Shown: piece after piece, positions 17,228-27,809 of the stretch
Layout of the letters: each line of letters begins with the position of its first letter
Numbering within the stretch: position 1 is the first letter of the stretch
Source of the DNA: Pseudomonas extremaustralis
GTDB lineage: Bacteria > Pseudomonadota > Gammaproteobacteria > Pseudomonadales > Pseudomonadaceae
Length of the DNA stretch: 64,000 bases
Assembly: GCF_900102035.1 (NCBI RefSeq)
Contig: NZ_LT629689.1
Coordinates: 992,001 to 1,056,000 of the forward strand
Reading direction: 5' to 3'
Notes under the pieces: model-generated
What the model was told of the DNA's origin: nothing
Database searches by the model: none
Seen by the model: the letters and a program-made list of their open reading frames with translations, nothing else
Made by a program: the position numbers and the translations under genes

Positions 17228-18592
17228 ATGTCTTCTGTTGCCGATGGGTTGCCCCTCAATAAACGCCTGCCGGCCGTCATTGCGATTTCCCTAGGAATCG
17301 GCATGGCGACCCTAGACACGGCCATCGTCAACACCGCGTTGCCCACGCTGGCGGAAGGGATCGGTACCGATTCCGCCTCGGTGATCTGGGTGGTCAACGC
17401 CTACCAACTGGCAATCATCGCCACGGTGCTGCCGTTTGCCTCCCTCAGTGATGTGCTTGGGCATCGACGGGTGTACCTCGGCGGGTTGCTGCTGTTTATC
17501 CTGTCGTCGTTGTTCTGCGGGCTGGCCGGTTCGCTGGTCACCCTGACAGTCGCGCGGGTGGTGCAGGGGCTGGGGGCGGCGGCGATCATGAGCGTCAATA
17601 CCGCGTTGCTGCGGCATATCTACCCGTCAAAAATGCTGGGGCGGGGCCTGGGGTATAACTCGCTGGTGGTGGGCTTGGCCTTTACGCTGGGGCCGACGGC
17701 GGCGTCGGCGATTCTATCAGTGGCGACCTGGCATTGGCTGTACCTGATCAACGTGCCGCTGGGGTTGCTGGCCCTGGCGTTGGGCATGCGTTCATTGCCG
17801 ACCCTGCCAATCGCCGGGCATGCCTTCGACCGCTTGGCTGCCGTGTTGTGCGCCGGGTTGTTTGCCTTGCTGGTGTTGGGGCTGGGCACCGCGGTGCATG
17901 GCGCTCAGGGCGCGCTGACCCTGGGTTTGATTGCGCTGGCGCTGGTGTGCGGCGCCTTGTTGTTGCGCCGCCAGGTCGGCCACCCTGCGCCGATGCTGGC
18001 CCTGGACCTGTTCAAGCGGCCGGTGTTTGCGTTGTCTTCCCTCACCGCGATCTGCGCATTCAGTGCCCAGGGCCTGGCCTTTGTGTCGCTGCCGTTTCTG
18101 TTGCAGGCGGTGCTGGGCCATAGCCAGGTGGAAACCGGTTTTCTGATGACGCCATGGCCTGCCGTCGTGGCGGTGATGGCGCTGGTGGCGGGGCGGTTGG
18201 CGGACCGTGTGTCCCTCGGCGTGTTGTGCGGGATCGGCCTGTTGATGCTGGGCGTGGGCATGGCCGCCTTGGCGAACCTGAGCACTGGCGCGTCGGCGTT
18301 CGATATCGGCTGGCGCATGGCACTGTGCGGCGCCGGTTTTGGCTTTTTCCAATCCCCCAACCTCAAGGCCTTGATGACCAGTGCACCGTTGGCCCGCAGC
18401 GGCGGGGCCAGCGGTATTGTGGCGATTTCGCGGTTGCTGGGGCAGACGCTGGGCGCTTCATTGGTGGCCCTGTGTTTCCATCTGTCCTCGGGAAGCGGCC
18501 CGCACTATGCGCTGTGGCTGGGTTGTGTGTTCGCACTGGTAGGCGCCGTGGCCAGCGGTCTGCGTTTATTGCCCTATGGGAAAAAGGCGTGA
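17228..18592 (+). CDS. MFS drug/H+ antiporter, DHA2 (EmrB/QacA) family
   Basis: This 454-residue protein has many hydrophobic helices, consistent with the DHA2 fold. The TM1 motif (GMATLDTAIVNTALPTLA) and motif A (LSDVLGHRRVYLGG) place it in the EmrB/QacA/SmvA branch. Motif C-like GLAFTLGPTAASAI appears in TM5. It should export organic cations or biocides using the proton gradient. It starts at an ATG after a 195-base gap from the immunity-like gene. Base composition returns to the chromosomal norm here. Confidence 0.88.
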   Translation: MSSVADGLPLNKRLPAVIAISLGIGMATLDTAIVNTALPTLAEGIGTDSASVIWVVNAYQLAIIATVLPFASLSDVLGHRRVYLGGLLLFILSSLFCGLAGSLVTLTVARVVQGLGAAAIMSVNTALLRHIYPSKMLGRGLGYNSLVVGLAFTLGPTAASAILSVATWHWLYLINVPLGLLALALGMRSLPTLPIAGHAFDRLAAVLCAGLFALLVLGLGTAVHGAQGALTLGLIALALVCGALLLRRQVGHPAPMLALDLFKRPVFALSSLTAICAFSAQGLAFVSLPFLLQAVLGHSQVETGFLMTPWPAVVAVMALVAGRLADRVSLGVLCGIGLLMLGVGMAALANLSTGASAFDIGWRMALCGAGFGFFQSPNLKALMTSAPLARSGGASGIVAISRLLGQTLGASLVALCFHLSSGSGPHYALWLGCVFALVGAVASGLRLLPYGKKA

Positions 18593-18662
18593 TTGGGCGT
18601 TGTAAAGAATCGGTTGGGAAGGCTACCGTGGCGACCTGAATATTTCGGGATGTTTCAGATTT

Positions 18663-19793
18663 ATGTCCAGCCTGGCCCACCGCACTGCTGATGTCACTTC
18701 CCGCCGCGCTGCGCTGACCCTTGCTTTATGCCTGCCCAGTGATGTGTTGCTCTACCTGCTGCTGCCCATGGAGTCCCAGGCCTTTGGGATCACGCTGGCC
18801 CAGGCCGGGATACTGCTGGCGGCCAACCGCCTGGTGCGGATTTTCGGCTACCGCCATGTTCTGAATTTTTATGCGCGCAACGGCGACCGCCTGACCTGCA
18901 TGATCGCCGCCGGTGCCGCGATGTTGTGTGCCCTGGGCAACTCGATGTTGTCGGGCTTCGCGGCGCTGCTGGGGTTACGGCTGGTGTGGGGCCTGTGTTA
19001 TGCCGCGTTGAACCTGTCGACCCAAGTGCTGGCCACCTCGGAACCGACAGGCGCCGCGCGCCGCGCAGGGCGTTCACGTGCGTTGATAGCCCTGGGGCCG
19101 ATGCTGGCATTGCCACTGGGCGGATGGCTGACGTTATGGGCAGGTCCGCGTCCGATCTTTCTGATTCTCGCCGGCTGCTGCCTTGTGGGACTCCTGATGG
19201 CGCGCGGGCTGCCCGCCGCCGCGCATGATCTGCACAGCACACTGGGGCGCCGCTTCAAGTGGCCCGACAGCGTGGCGATGTGGTCGTTTATCGAAGGCGT
19301 AGCGCTGGATGGGCTGTTTATTTTTGGTCTGTCGATCCAGGCGCAGAAACTGCTGGGCGGCGATGCGGTGTTGATCGCCGGGGGCTTGATGGCGCTGCGT
19401 TATGTTTCGGAAATGCTCCTGAGCCCGTTGGGCGGCCACGCAGCCCAACGGTTTGGTGCCACCTCGATGTTGTTGCTGTTTTCGTTCCTCAGTGCGTTGG
19501 CGTTGACTGCGTTTGGCAGCTACTGGGTGATCGTCGGCGCGGCGGCGGTGCTGGTCCTGCGCGCGTTGCAATTGCCGTTGGTGACCACCCTGGTGGCCGA
19601 GCGCAATCCCGGCACCATGCGGGTATCGGCGCTGGCCTCGAATGCCGTATGGCGCGACATCGGCGCGGGCATGGGGCCTTTGCTGGCAGGCCTGTTGCTG
19701 CCGATTGCCTCGGCGCCGCTGGTGTTCGGCCTGGCGGGTACGGCGATTGCGGTGAGCGCGATATTCTGCTGGCGAGCAAAAATTTCCCACTGA
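18663..19793 (+). CDS. MFS transporter of unknown substrate
   Basis: The 376-residue hydrophobic protein has about twelve predicted membrane helices and an RLVRIFGYRH loop in the position of MFS motif A. It is shorter than most MFS members and shows no substrate-specific motif I recognise. It lies 70 bases after the DHA2 gene and directly before the MEKHLA gene, so the three may be co-transcribed. Confidence 0.78.
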   Translation: MSSLAHRTADVTSRRAALTLALCLPSDVLLYLLLPMESQAFGITLAQAGILLAANRLVRIFGYRHVLNFYARNGDRLTCMIAAGAAMLCALGNSMLSGFAALLGLRLVWGLCYAALNLSTQVLATSEPTGAARRAGRSRALIALGPMLALPLGGWLTLWAGPRPIFLILAGCCLVGLLMARGLPAAAHDLHSTLGRRFKWPDSVAMWSFIEGVALDGLFIFGLSIQAQKLLGGDAVLIAGGLMALRYVSEMLLSPLGGHAAQRFGATSMLLLFSFLSALALTAFGSYWVIVGAAAVLVLRALQLPLVTTLVAERNPGTMRVSALASNAVWRDIGAGMGPLLAGLLLPIASAPLVFGLAGTAIAVSAIFCWRAKISH

Positions 19794-19809
19794 TGAGATG
19801 AGGTTGTCT

Positions 19810-20277
19810 GTGTGCTTTCAAGAGTCTTTCGTACAAACGCTGGATGATGCCTACCGACACTGGACCGGCCAGGGGCTGCCGGCCCCGGCGCACCTGGACT
19901 CGCAACAACGCCTGGCCTGGCTGCACAGTCACGCGCCCTACAGCCTGCTGGCCCATGATGGCGCGGCGGACCCGCGTTTTACCTACGTCAATGAATGCGC
20001 GCTGAAGTGCTTCAAATACCCGCGCGAGACCTTCATCGGCATGCCCTCGCGTTTCAGCGCCTCGGAGCTCGACCGCGCCGCACGCCAGGTGCTGCTGGAG
20101 CAGGTCACTGCCAACGGTATCGCCGAGGGCTACAGCGGCTGGCGGGTGGATGCCCATGGCCAGCCGTTCATGATCCACGCCGGCGTGGTGTGGACCTTGT
20201 TGGATGAAGCGGGTCGAGCCGTTGGCCAGGCGGCGTTGTTCTGGCCGGATGAACAGCGCGTCGGCGTGTTGGCTTAA
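19810..20277 (+). CDS. MEKHLA-domain (PAS-like) protein
   Basis: The 155-residue soluble protein spans almost the whole MEKHLA domain, a PAS-related fold first named in plant HD-ZIP regulators and found alone in bacteria. Recognisable parts are PYSLLAHDGAADPRFTYVN, FKYPRETFIGMPSR and a C-terminal GVVWTLLDE strand. The GTG at 19810 is preferred since GAGG lies 6 bases before it; the ATG at 19798 would add four residues and has no good ribosome site. The role is unknown; small-ligand or redox sensing is a guess. Its end meets the opposing gene over 4 bases. Confidence 0.75.
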   Translation: MCFQESFVQTLDDAYRHWTGQGLPAPAHLDSQQRLAWLHSHAPYSLLAHDGAADPRFTYVNECALKCFKYPRETFIGMPSRFSASELDRAARQVLLEQVTANGIAEGYSGWRVDAHGQPFMIHAGVVWTLLDEAGRAVGQAALFWPDEQRVGVLA

Positions 20278-20795
20278 GCGCTCTTCAGTTGTTCCAGCCA
20301 GACGGGGTCGAGGCGGGTTTGCTCGGTGTCGATTCCCAGCGCGTGCATCTTCGCCTGATGGGCTTCGATTTCCCCGACCAATTGCGCCTGGGCACTGGAA
20401 TTGGCGTCCAGCGCATGCATCTGCGTCAGCCCCAGGTGATAGAAACGCAGCACTTTGATCGCCGTCGGGTCGTTGGCTTGCACCCGTTCGGTGACGGTGT
20501 GCATCACATTGGTCACGCGCATCAGGTTGCGCTTGAGCTGCCAGCCATACACCGCGGGCGCCAGCCATGGCTGGGTCCAGAACGGGCCACGCACCAGCGC
20601 GACGGTGATTAGCACCCCGGCGAAGACGCCTGCGACGTTGAAGCGAAAGTTATCGCCGCCGGCCTCGCCGAACAGCATCACCGCCAGGCTCGACAGCAGC
20701 ATCGCCAAGGCAATGAACAACACGGCCACGATCAGCGTGCTGCGGCGGGTTTGTTGACGGTAGGTGACGGGGTCGCAGGGTTTGAGTTCGAACAT
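20274..20795 (-). CDS. DUF3087-like inner-membrane protein
   Basis: The protein is 173 residues from the ATG at 20793-20795 (MFELKPCDPVTYR). The longer frame adds 28 unconserved-looking residues, and a GGAG lies upstream of the chosen start. Two transmembrane helices (about 23-45 and 53-70) are followed by a helical soluble tail. The sequence matches the DUF3087 family of gamma-proteobacteria as I remember it; no function is known. It converges on the MEKHLA gene. Confidence 0.7.
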   Translation of the reverse strand: MFELKPCDPVTYRQQTRRSTLIVAVLFIALAMLLSSLAVMLFGEAGGDNFRFNVAGVFAGVLITVALVRGPFWTQPWLAPAVYGWQLKRNLMRVTNVMHTVTERVQANDPTAIKVLRFYHLGLTQMHALDANSSAQAQLVGEIEAHQAKMHALGIDTEQTRLDPVWLEQLKSA

Positions 20796-20966
20796 CCGGG
20801 TTATATCTCCATAAAGGACTGGCATCTTCGCATGCTTTGGGCAATCAAGTTGAATGATGGTAAGGGCGCCTTTCTCCAAACCTGTGCAGGCCGCCCACCC
20901 CCGCGAGGTGAACCATCATGGCCGAATACAAACAGCCCCGACCCTGATCGCACGCCCGGCGAAAAA

Positions 20967-20994
20967 AAGCCGCCCTAGATCCGTTGGGCGGCTT
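20967..20994 (+). terminator. Hairpin terminator, first of a tandem pair
   Basis: AAGCCGCCC and GGCGGCTT form the stem and an A run precedes it on the plus strand, so it can also work on the minus strand. No clear plus-strand gene precedes it. Confidence 0.65.
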
Positions 20995-21008
20995 GAAAAA
21001 GTAAACCG

Positions 21009-21030
21009 AGCCCCGCTATCGAGTGGGGCT
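21009..21030. terminator. Bidirectional terminator, second of a tandem pair
   Basis: AGCCCC pairs with GGGGCT followed by TTTTG. It lies just beyond the 3' end of the small minus-strand gene ending at 21036. Confidence 0.75.
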
Positions 21031-21035
21031 TTTGT

Positions 21036-21272
21036 TTATCTGGGGGGTGTCCATTTGACGTCGGTAATGCCGTACTTCTCGGCCCATGGGCGTGTGGTCT
21101 TCTTCACTTGTTCGTGACCCACCCGGCCTATGCGACTCACGTGGGCAATGTCGGCATCAACGGCCGCCCAGTGCCAGGCCTCTGCGTTGTTCATCACTTC
21201 GGCACGCACCACAAAGGACTTTGGTTGGCCGTGCAAATGGTAGTGGATGGTGTAGATCTTTGCGGTACTCAT
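21036..21272 (-). CDS. Small conserved Pseudomonas protein, possibly DUF6555
   Basis: This 78-residue soluble protein contains PKSFVVRAEVMNNAEAWHWA and a basic C-terminus ending KWTPPR. It resembles a small Pseudomonas family I associate with DUF6555, tentatively. No catalytic motif or export signal is seen. It stands alone between tandem terminators and a 250-base gap before nuoN. The clean frame, in-frame protein-like composition and following terminator support it as a real gene. Confidence 0.65.
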   Translation of the reverse strand: MSTAKIYTIHYHLHGQPKSFVVRAEVMNNAEAWHWAAVDADIAHVSRIGRVGHEQVKKTTRPWAEKYGITDVKWTPPR

Positions 21273-21475
21273 GTTGCCTCCCTGTCTTGTTATAGATGGA
21301 TAGGGGAGCGTTCAAAAAGGTTCATTCAAAATGACAATCTGCAAGGCCTAAGTGACTTAGGCAGGTCGCCACGCACCCGCAATTGCCATGGGCAGGGCCA
21401 GTGCATCAAAGCCATCGATCCGCTCGCCACGGTGACCACTGTTTGATTTGCGCGATTGTTCCCCCAGAACGCAAA

Positions 21476-21497
21476 AACGGCGCCCGAAGGCGCCGTT
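21476..21497 (-). terminator. Terminator of the nuo operon
   Basis: AACGGCGCC (21476-21484) pairs with GGCGCCGTT (21489-21497) around CGAA. On the minus strand it is followed by a T run, 25 bases after the nuoN stop. Confidence 0.9.
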
Positions 21498-21522
21498 CTG
21501 TTTACCGCATCCCGCTAAGCGA

Positions 21523-22986
21523 TCAAACGCCCAGCACCGCGTGCTGCACCAGGGTGAGCAACGGTTGTGGGTACACGCCGAGGAAGAAGGCGAGCACTGC
21601 GATGGCCAGCAGCATCACGCCGCCAGCTTTCTGTTCCCAGTGCAGCTCGGCATCCACGCGACGCAGGTTTGGCTCGATCAGGTACAGGGTGACCATCACG
21701 CGCAGGTAGTAGAACACGCCGATGGCGCTACCCAGGATCAGCGAGGCAACCAGCCACCATTGATGTGCTTCAACGCCGGTCGCGATGATGTAGAACTTGC
21801 CGATAAACCCAGCAGTGAGCGGGATACCGGCCAGGGACAGCATCATCAGGGTCAACACGGCGGTCAGGTACGGACGGCGCCAGAACAGGCCGCGATACTC
21901 GTACAGGGCGTCGGCGTCACGGCCTTTGTACGGCGAGGACATCAAGGTGATGACACCGAAGGCGCCGAGGCTGGTGATCACGTAGGTGACCAGGTACACG
22001 CCGATCGCTTCCAGGGCCAGGCCTTTGCTCGCCACCAGGGCGATCAGCAGGTAGCCGAAGTGGGCGATGGACGAGTAACCCAGTAGACGCTTGAGGTTGT
22101 TCTGGGTCAGCGCCAGCAGGTTACCGAACAGGATCGACGCAATGGCGATCACGCTCAGCACGTTGCTCAGCACGCCGGTGTTGGCCGCCGGGGAGATCTG
22201 GAACAAACGCACCACCACCGCAAACACCGCAACTTTCGTCGCCGTGGCCAGGAACGCGGCCACCGGCGCCGGAGCACCTTCGTACACGTCCGGGGTCCAC
22301 AAGTGGAAGGGCACCAGCGACAGTTTGAAGGCCAGGCCGATCAGCATCATCGCCAGGCCCAGTTGGGCGATCGGCGCAGGCATGCTGGTGCTCGCCAGGG
22401 CGTGACCGATACCGGTGAAGCTCAGGCTGCCGGCTTCGGCGTAGAGCAGGGCCATACCGAACAACAGGAACGCGGAACCGGCGGCCGACAGCACCATGTA
22501 CTTGATGCCGGCTTCCAGGGAGCGCTTGTTGAAGAAGGCATAGGCCACCAGGCCGTAGGTCGGGATCGACAACAGTTCCAGGCCGATGAACAAGCCGGCC
22601 AGGTGCTGCGCGCTGACCAGCACGATGCCACCGGCCGCAGCCAGAAGAATCAGCAGGTACAGCTCTTCGCGGTTGCCCGGATAACCGGTGCCGCCTTCGC
22701 CGAGGTAGGCGTGGGCGAGGGTGACGCAGGCCAGCGTGGCAACGAGGATCAACGCGATATACAGCAGCGCGAAGTCATCGATCATCATCAGCGGGGTCAC
22801 CGCCAGCGGAGCGACCTTGAGTGCCGGGATGATCGACAACAAGGCCAGGTTCAAACCCGCACAGGACAGCAGGAAGGTTTGCGCATGATTGCGGCGGCAG
22901 GCGATCGCCAGCATCACCACCACAATGGTGAGGCTGGTGATCAGCAGCGGCGCAAGCGCGATAAAGTGTTGGATCGTGAATTCCAT
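21523..22986 (-). CDS. nuoN: NADH-quinone oxidoreductase subunit N
   Basis: NuoN is an antiporter-like proton-pumping subunit of the complex I membrane arm. The protein is 487 residues from the ATG at 22984-22986 ([11 protein letters not shown]); the longer frame runs back into nuoM. It has about 14 hydrophobic helices with the conserved [13 protein letters not shown] region and charged residues in TM helices such as GLELL and [11 protein letters not shown]. It is last in the operon, 7 bases after nuoM, and is followed by a strong terminator. Confidence 0.95.
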   Translation of the reverse strand: MEFTIQHFIALAPLLITSLTIVVVMLAIACRRNHAQTFLLSCAGLNLALLSIIPALKVAPLAVTPLMMIDDFALLYIALILVATLACVTLAHAYLGEGGTGYPGNREELYLLILLAAAGGIVLVSAQHLAGLFIGLELLSIPTYGLVAYAFFNKRSLEAGIKYMVLSAAGSAFLLFGMALLYAEAGSLSFTGIGHALASTSMPAPIAQLGLAMMLIGLAFKLSLVPFHLWTPDVYEGAPAPVAAFLATATKVAVFAVVVRLFQISPAANTGVLSNVLSVIAIASILFGNLLALTQNNLKRLLGYSSIAHFGYLLIALVASKGLALEAIGVYLVTYVITSLGAFGVITLMSSPYKGRDADALYEYRGLFWRRPYLTAVLTLMMLSLAGIPLTAGFIGKFYIIATGVEAHQWWLVASLILGSAIGVFYYLRVMVTLYLIEPNLRRVDAELHWEQKAGGVMLLAIAVLAFFLGVYPQPLLTLVQHAVLGV

Positions 22987-22993
22987 AGCGCTC

Positions 22994-24526
22994 TTACCGG
23001 GCCGAAGCGAGTTGAGAGAAGGCGGTGCCGAACCACTGCTGCACGCCATGCATCGTTGCGGCAGAAGTGTCCAGGAACGGTTGTGGGTACACGCCGATGT
23101 AGATCAGCAGGACCGCCATACCGAGCACCATGATCAGTTCGCGAGCATCCATACCGCGCAAGACGGTGTCCGACTTGGCCGGACCGAAATATGCACGGTG
23201 GATCATGATCAGCGAGTAGACCGAACCGAATACCAGGCCGGACGTGGCAATTGCACTGATCCACGGTGTCTGCACGAACGTGCCCATCAGGATCAGGAAC
23301 TCGCCGATGAAGTTACCGGTGCCCGGCAAGCCCAGGGACGCGGCGGCAAAGAACAGGCTGATCGCCGGCAGGTAGGCGATGCGCGACCACACGCCACCCA
23401 TCTCACGCATGTCACGGGTGTGCAGGCGCTCGTACAACTGGCCACTGAGGATAAACAGCGCAGCGGCCGAGACACCGTGGGCCAGCATCTGGATCACCGC
23501 GCCTTGCAACGCCACCTGGCTGCCGGAGTAGATGCCGATCAGTACGAAACCCATGTGGGAAACGGACGAGAACGCGACCAGACGCTTGATGTCGGTTTGG
23601 GCGAAGGCCAGGAACGCACCGTAGAAGATCCCGATCAGACCCAGGGTCATGGCGATCGGCGCGAACTCGGCCGAGGCATTCGGGAACAGCGGCAGGGCGA
23701 AACGCAGCAGGCCATACGCCGCCGTCTTCAGCAGGATACCGGCCAGGTCCACGGAACCGGCGGTCGGCGCCTGGGCGTGAGCATCCGGCAGCCAGGAGTG
23801 GAACGGCACCACCGGCAGCTTGACCGCGAAGGCGATGAAGAAGCCCAGCATCAGGATGTACTCGGTGGTCAGGGACATCTTGGTTTTCAGCAGGTCGGCG
23901 TAGTTGAACGTAATCACGCCAGTGCTGTTGAAGTTGACCAGTACCAGACCCAGGATCGCCACCAACATGATCAGGCCGGAAGCCTGGGTGAAGATGAAGA
24001 ACTTGGTCGCCGCGTAGATCCGGGTTTTCTTGCCGTCCGAAGAACTGTGACCCCAGAGCGCGATGAGGAAGTACATCGGCACCAGCATCATTTCCCAGAA
24101 GAAGAAGAACATGAACAGGTCGAGGGCGAGGAACACGCCGACTACGCCGCCCAGGATCCACATCAGGTTCAGGTGGAAGAAGCCCACGTGACGCTGAATC
24201 TCTTTCCAGGAGCAGAGTACCGAGAGGACACCCAGCAGGCCGGTCAGCAGGATCATCAGCAACGACAGGCCGTCGAGGGCCAGGTGTACGTTGATGCCGA
24301 AGCGCTGGATCCAGACGTGCTTGAACTCAAGCGCCCAGGTCGGGTCGGCGCCAGGCGCCGGAGCAAATGAATAGTCACCATGGGCCCACAGCCAGAGGCC
24401 GAGCGCGAGTTCCAGGGACATGGTCAGCAACGCAATCCAGCGGGGGAGGGTGGCGCCGAAGCGTTCACCCATCCAGCAGAGCAGGCCGCCGATAAAGGGG
24501 ATCAGGATTAGCCAGGGCAGAATCAT
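22994..24526 (-). CDS. nuoM: NADH-quinone oxidoreductase subunit M
   Basis: This 510-residue antiporter-like subunit lies between NuoN and NuoL in the membrane arm. The key Glu ([14 protein letters not shown]) and Lys ([18 protein letters not shown]) of the proton channel are present. About 14 transmembrane helices are visible. Length matches the family. It follows nuoL by 49 bases. Confidence 0.96.
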   Translation of the reverse strand: MILPWLILIPFIGGLLCWMGERFGATLPRWIALLTMSLELALGLWLWAHGDYSFAPAPGADPTWALEFKHVWIQRFGINVHLALDGLSLLMILLTGLLGVLSVLCSWKEIQRHVGFFHLNLMWILGGVVGVFLALDLFMFFFFWEMMLVPMYFLIALWGHSSSDGKKTRIYAATKFFIFTQASGLIMLVAILGLVLVNFNSTGVITFNYADLLKTKMSLTTEYILMLGFFIAFAVKLPVVPFHSWLPDAHAQAPTAGSVDLAGILLKTAAYGLLRFALPLFPNASAEFAPIAMTLGLIGIFYGAFLAFAQTDIKRLVAFSSVSHMGFVLIGIYSGSQVALQGAVIQMLAHGVSAAALFILSGQLYERLHTRDMREMGGVWSRIAYLPAISLFFAAASLGLPGTGNFIGEFLILMGTFVQTPWISAIATSGLVFGSVYSLIMIHRAYFGPAKSDTVLRGMDARELIMVLGMAVLLIYIGVYPQPFLDTSAATMHGVQQWFGTAFSQLASAR

Positions 24527-24575
24527 GACGGGCTCGTTTCCTTTCGCAAGTTCGCAAAGTTCGCAATGTGCATAG

Positions 24576-26429
24576 TCAGACCGCTACCACAACGATGGCG
24601 CCGATCACCAGAACGGCACCAGCCGCCATGGAAGCTGCATACCAACGCAATTGGCCAGTCTCGCTGCGGCTCAGGGCGGTGTGACCACCCTTGGCGGCGC
24701 GCGGGATCAAACCGATGGTCTGGTCGAGCGGGTCTTTGCGCAGTACATGGCTGATGGCAAGGTAAGGCTTGACGAACAGTTTGTCGTAGATCCAGTCGAA
24801 GCCCCAGGCGGCGAACCACCAGGCCGAAAGGAAGCGGCCGATGCCACTGTTGGCGACGGCAGTCACGAAGCGACGCTTGCCGAGGAACAGCAGGGCCGCC
24901 AGCAGGATACCGGCGATGGCAATGGCGCCCGAGGCGATTTCCAGGCTGTGCTGGGCGTCGCCGCCGGCATGGCCGACGCTTTCAGGCAGTACGCCGGCCA
25001 GTGGCGGGGTGATCAAGGCGCCGATGAAGGTCGACAGGATGATCAGCACCGACAGTGGCAGCCAGTGGGAGATGCCGTGGCCTGCGTGCGCTTCAGTCTT
25101 GGCTTCACCGTGGAAGGTGATGAAGATCAGGCGGAAGGTGTACAGCGAGGTCATGAAGGCACCGACCAGACCTGCATACAGCAGACCGTGGTTACCGCTG
25201 GCAAAGGCTTCCCAGAGGATTTCGTCTTTCGAGTAGAAACCGGCGGTCACCAGCGGCAGGGCAGCGAGTGCGGCACCACCGACGATGAAGCTGGCGTAGG
25301 CCAGTGGCAGTTTCTTCCACAGGCCGCCCATCTTGAAGATGTTCTGCTCGTGGTGGCAGGCAACGATCACCGCACCGGACGCGAGGAACAACAGGGCCTT
25401 GAAGAAGGCGTGGGTCATCAGGTGGAAGATCGCCGCGTCCCAGGCACCGACGCCCAGGGCCAGGAACATGTAGCCGATCTGGCTCATGGTCGAGTAGGCG
25501 AGGATACGCTTGATGTCGGTCTGCACCAGCGCGGCGAAGCCGGCCAGTACCAGGGTCACGCCGCCGACCACGCCCACCAGGTGCAGGATGTCCGGCGCCA
25601 GGGTGAACAGGCCGTGGGTACGGGCGATCAGGTAGACACCGGCGGTCACCATGGTTGCGGCGTGGATCAGTGCCGAAACAGGCGTCGGGCCGGCCATCGC
25701 ATCCGCCAGCCAGGTTTGCAGCGGCAGTTGCGCGGATTTACCCACGGCGCCACCCAGCAGCATCAGAGTCGCCAGGGTGATCCAGAAGTCGCCGACCTGG
25801 AATTTCTGCGGTGCCAGCACCAGCAGTTCCTGGATGTTCAGCGTGCCTACCTGTTGGAACAGGATGAACAGGCCGATGGCCATGAACACGTCGCCGATCC
25901 GGGTGACGATAAAGGCCTTGAGTGCTGCGTTACCGTTGTTGCGGTTGCTGTAGTAGAAACCGATCAACAGGTACGAGCACAGGCCCACGCCTTCCCAGCC
26001 GAAGTACAGGAACAACAGGTTATCGCCCAGCACCAGGAACAGCATGCTGGCGATAAACAGGTTGGTGTACGCGAAGAAGCGCGAGTAACCGGCTTCACCG
26101 CGCATGTACCAGGACGCGAACAGGTGGATCAGGAAGCCCACGCCCACCACCACGCCAAGCATGGTGATCGACAGGCCGTCGATGTAGAGGGCGAAGTTAG
26201 GCTTGAAGCCCTCCACCGACATCCACTGCCACAACACCAGGGTGTAGTGGCCGCCTTCCGGTGGCGCGACGTTGAATTGCCAGATGACGTAGGCGGCGAC
26301 GATCGCCGACAGGCCAATGGAACCCACACCGACCAGGGCCGAGAGGTTTTCCGACCAGCGTCCGCGAGAGAACGACAGCAGCAGGAAACCGATCAGGGGA
26401 AATACGAAAGTCAGAAAGATCATGTTCAT
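24576..26429 (-). CDS. nuoL: NADH-quinone oxidoreductase subunit L
   Basis: This 617-residue distal antiporter-like subunit contains [18 protein letters not shown] with the channel Glu and [18 protein letters not shown] with the channel Lys. The C-terminal part should form the long lateral helix that ties the membrane arm together, followed by a final TM anchor. Its start overlaps the nuoK stop by 4 bases (ATGA), implying coupling. Confidence 0.96.
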   Translation of the reverse strand: MNMIFLTFVFPLIGFLLLSFSRGRWSENLSALVGVGSIGLSAIVAAYVIWQFNVAPPEGGHYTLVLWQWMSVEGFKPNFALYIDGLSITMLGVVVGVGFLIHLFASWYMRGEAGYSRFFAYTNLFIASMLFLVLGDNLLFLYFGWEGVGLCSYLLIGFYYSNRNNGNAALKAFIVTRIGDVFMAIGLFILFQQVGTLNIQELLVLAPQKFQVGDFWITLATLMLLGGAVGKSAQLPLQTWLADAMAGPTPVSALIHAATMVTAGVYLIARTHGLFTLAPDILHLVGVVGGVTLVLAGFAALVQTDIKRILAYSTMSQIGYMFLALGVGAWDAAIFHLMTHAFFKALLFLASGAVIVACHHEQNIFKMGGLWKKLPLAYASFIVGGAALAALPLVTAGFYSKDEILWEAFASGNHGLLYAGLVGAFMTSLYTFRLIFITFHGEAKTEAHAGHGISHWLPLSVLIILSTFIGALITPPLAGVLPESVGHAGGDAQHSLEIASGAIAIAGILLAALLFLGKRRFVTAVANSGIGRFLSAWWFAAWGFDWIYDKLFVKPYLAISHVLRKDPLDQTIGLIPRAAKGGHTALSRSETGQLRWYAASMAAGAVLVIGAIVVVAV

Positions 26430-26734
26430 CCGCGCATCTCACTGGCAGCGTCGATATCAAGCGTGTGGAAGCGACGGTACAGCTGCAGCAGGATCGCCAG
26501 GCCGATACTGGCCTCGGCGGCTGCCAGGCTGATCACCAGGATGAACATCACTTGTCCATCCGGCTGGCCCCAACGTGCACCCGCCACGATGAACGCCAGT
26601 GCCGCGGCGTTCATCATGATTTCCAGGCTCATCAACACGAACAAAATATTACGGCGAACCATCAGGCCGACCAGGCCAAGGCAGAACAGGATGCCGGCGA
26701 CCGCCAGACCATGCTCCAAGGGGATAGCAGGCAT
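26426..26734 (-). CDS. nuoK: NADH-quinone oxidoreductase subunit K
   Basis: NuoK is a 102-residue, three-helix membrane subunit of complex I. I chose the ATG at 26732-26734 because AAGGAG lies 8 bases before it; the ATG at 26740 is too close to that site. The conserved membrane Glu residues are in [10 protein letters not shown] and [10 protein letters not shown]. Overlap with nuoL indicates coupled translation. Confidence 0.93.
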   Translation of the reverse strand: MPAIPLEHGLAVAGILFCLGLVGLMVRRNILFVLMSLEIMMNAAALAFIVAGARWGQPDGQVMFILVISLAAAEASIGLAILLQLYRRFHTLDIDAASEMRG

Positions 26735-26736
26735 CG

Positions 26737-27240
26737 TCATTGCTCCTTGGCTTCGTTACGGCCCAAGTGGAAGGCGGTGATGGCTGCGGCGAGCAGCAGC
26801 ATCGAAGCCAGTTCGACCACCAACAGGTACGGGCCGAACAGGCTGATGCCCACGGCCTTCGCGTCGACGGTGGTGTGGCCGATGGCCTGGCCGCTCTGGT
26901 GAGCGAACAGGACATACAGCAGTTCAGCCAGCAGCAGCGCTGCCAGGACGACCGGGCCGAGCCAGATGCCGGGCTTGAGCCAGACGCGTTCCTGGGCGAC
27001 CGAGGCCGGCCCGAGGTTGAGCATCATCACCACAAACACGAACAGCACCATGATGGCGCCAGCGTAGGCGATCACTTCCAGCACACCGGCGAACGGTGCG
27101 CCGAGGCTGAAAAAGGTCATGGCCACGGAGATCAGCGAAATGATCAGGTAGAGCAGGGCGTGCACGGGGTTGGTGTTGGTGACCACGCGAAGCGTCGACA
27201 CTACGGCGATACCCGATGCGAAATAGAAAGCGAATTCCAT
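26737..27240 (-). CDS. nuoJ: NADH-quinone oxidoreductase subunit J
   Basis: This 167-residue subunit has five predicted helices and the conserved TM3 stretch [20 protein letters not shown], whose pi-bulge region links the quinone site to proton pumping in solved complexes. It sits 9 bases after nuoI, and its stop is interleaved with the nuoK start region. Confidence 0.95.
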   Translation of the reverse strand: MEFAFYFASGIAVVSTLRVVTNTNPVHALLYLIISLISVAMTFFSLGAPFAGVLEVIAYAGAIMVLFVFVVMMLNLGPASVAQERVWLKPGIWLGPVVLAALLLAELLYVLFAHQSGQAIGHTTVDAKAVGISLFGPYLLVVELASMLLLAAAITAFHLGRNEAKEQ

Positions 27241-27249
27241 CTTTCTTCC

Positions 27250-27798
27250 TTAAGGCAGCAAGCTCTTCACGTTGATCGGCTCGGCTTCGTTTTGTGCGGC
27301 GCCTTTCGGCTTACCGGCAACGGCCATACCTGCAACACGATAGAAGTTGTAATCAGGGTTTTTACCGGGACCAGAGATCAGCAGATCTTCTTTCTCGTAC
27401 ACCAGGTCCTGACGTTTGAACTCGGCCATCTCGAAATCCGGTGTCAGCTGGATCGCGGTGGTCGGGCAAGCTTCCTCGCAGAGGCCGCAGAAAATGCAGC
27501 GCGAGAAGTTGATGCGGAAGAAGTCCGGGTACCAGCGACCGTCTTCGGTTTCAGCTTTCTGCAGGGAGATACAACCTACCGGGCACGCCACGGCGCACAG
27601 GTTGCAGGCTACGCAACGCTCTTCGCCATCGGGGTCGCGGGTCAGCACGATACGACCGCGATAGCGCGGCGGCAGGTACACCGCTTCTTCCGGGTATTGC
27701 AGGGTGTCGCGTTTGCGGAAGCCGTGACCGAACACCATCACCAGGCTTCGCAACTGGGTACCGGTACCCTTAACGATGTCGCCAATATATTTGAACAT
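27250..27798 (-). CDS. nuoI: NADH-quinone oxidoreductase subunit I (two 4Fe-4S clusters)
   Basis: This 182-residue ferredoxin-like subunit of the connecting module passes electrons from NuoG to NuoB. Two complete CxxCxxCxxxCP motifs are visible: [12 protein letters not shown] (62-73) and [12 protein letters not shown], which bind clusters N6a and N6b. It has an N-terminal amphipathic segment and lies 11 bases after nuoH. Confidence 0.96.
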   Translation of the reverse strand: MFKYIGDIVKGTGTQLRSLVMVFGHGFRKRDTLQYPEEAVYLPPRYRGRIVLTRDPDGEERCVACNLCAVACPVGCISLQKAETEDGRWYPDFFRINFSRCIFCGLCEEACPTTAIQLTPDFEMAEFKRQDLVYEKEDLLISGPGKNPDYNFYRVAGMAVAGKPKGAAQNEAEPINVKSLLP

Positions 27799-27809
27799 GG
27801 GTCAAATCC

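Noticed and set aside
20918..20947. Nine-codon ORF (MAEYKQPRP) before the tandem terminators
   Set aside because: Too short to support without expression data; no matching neighbour.
24651..26780. 709-codon open frame antisense to nuoL-nuoJ
   Set aside because: Mirror of membrane-protein codons; no domain or start signal.
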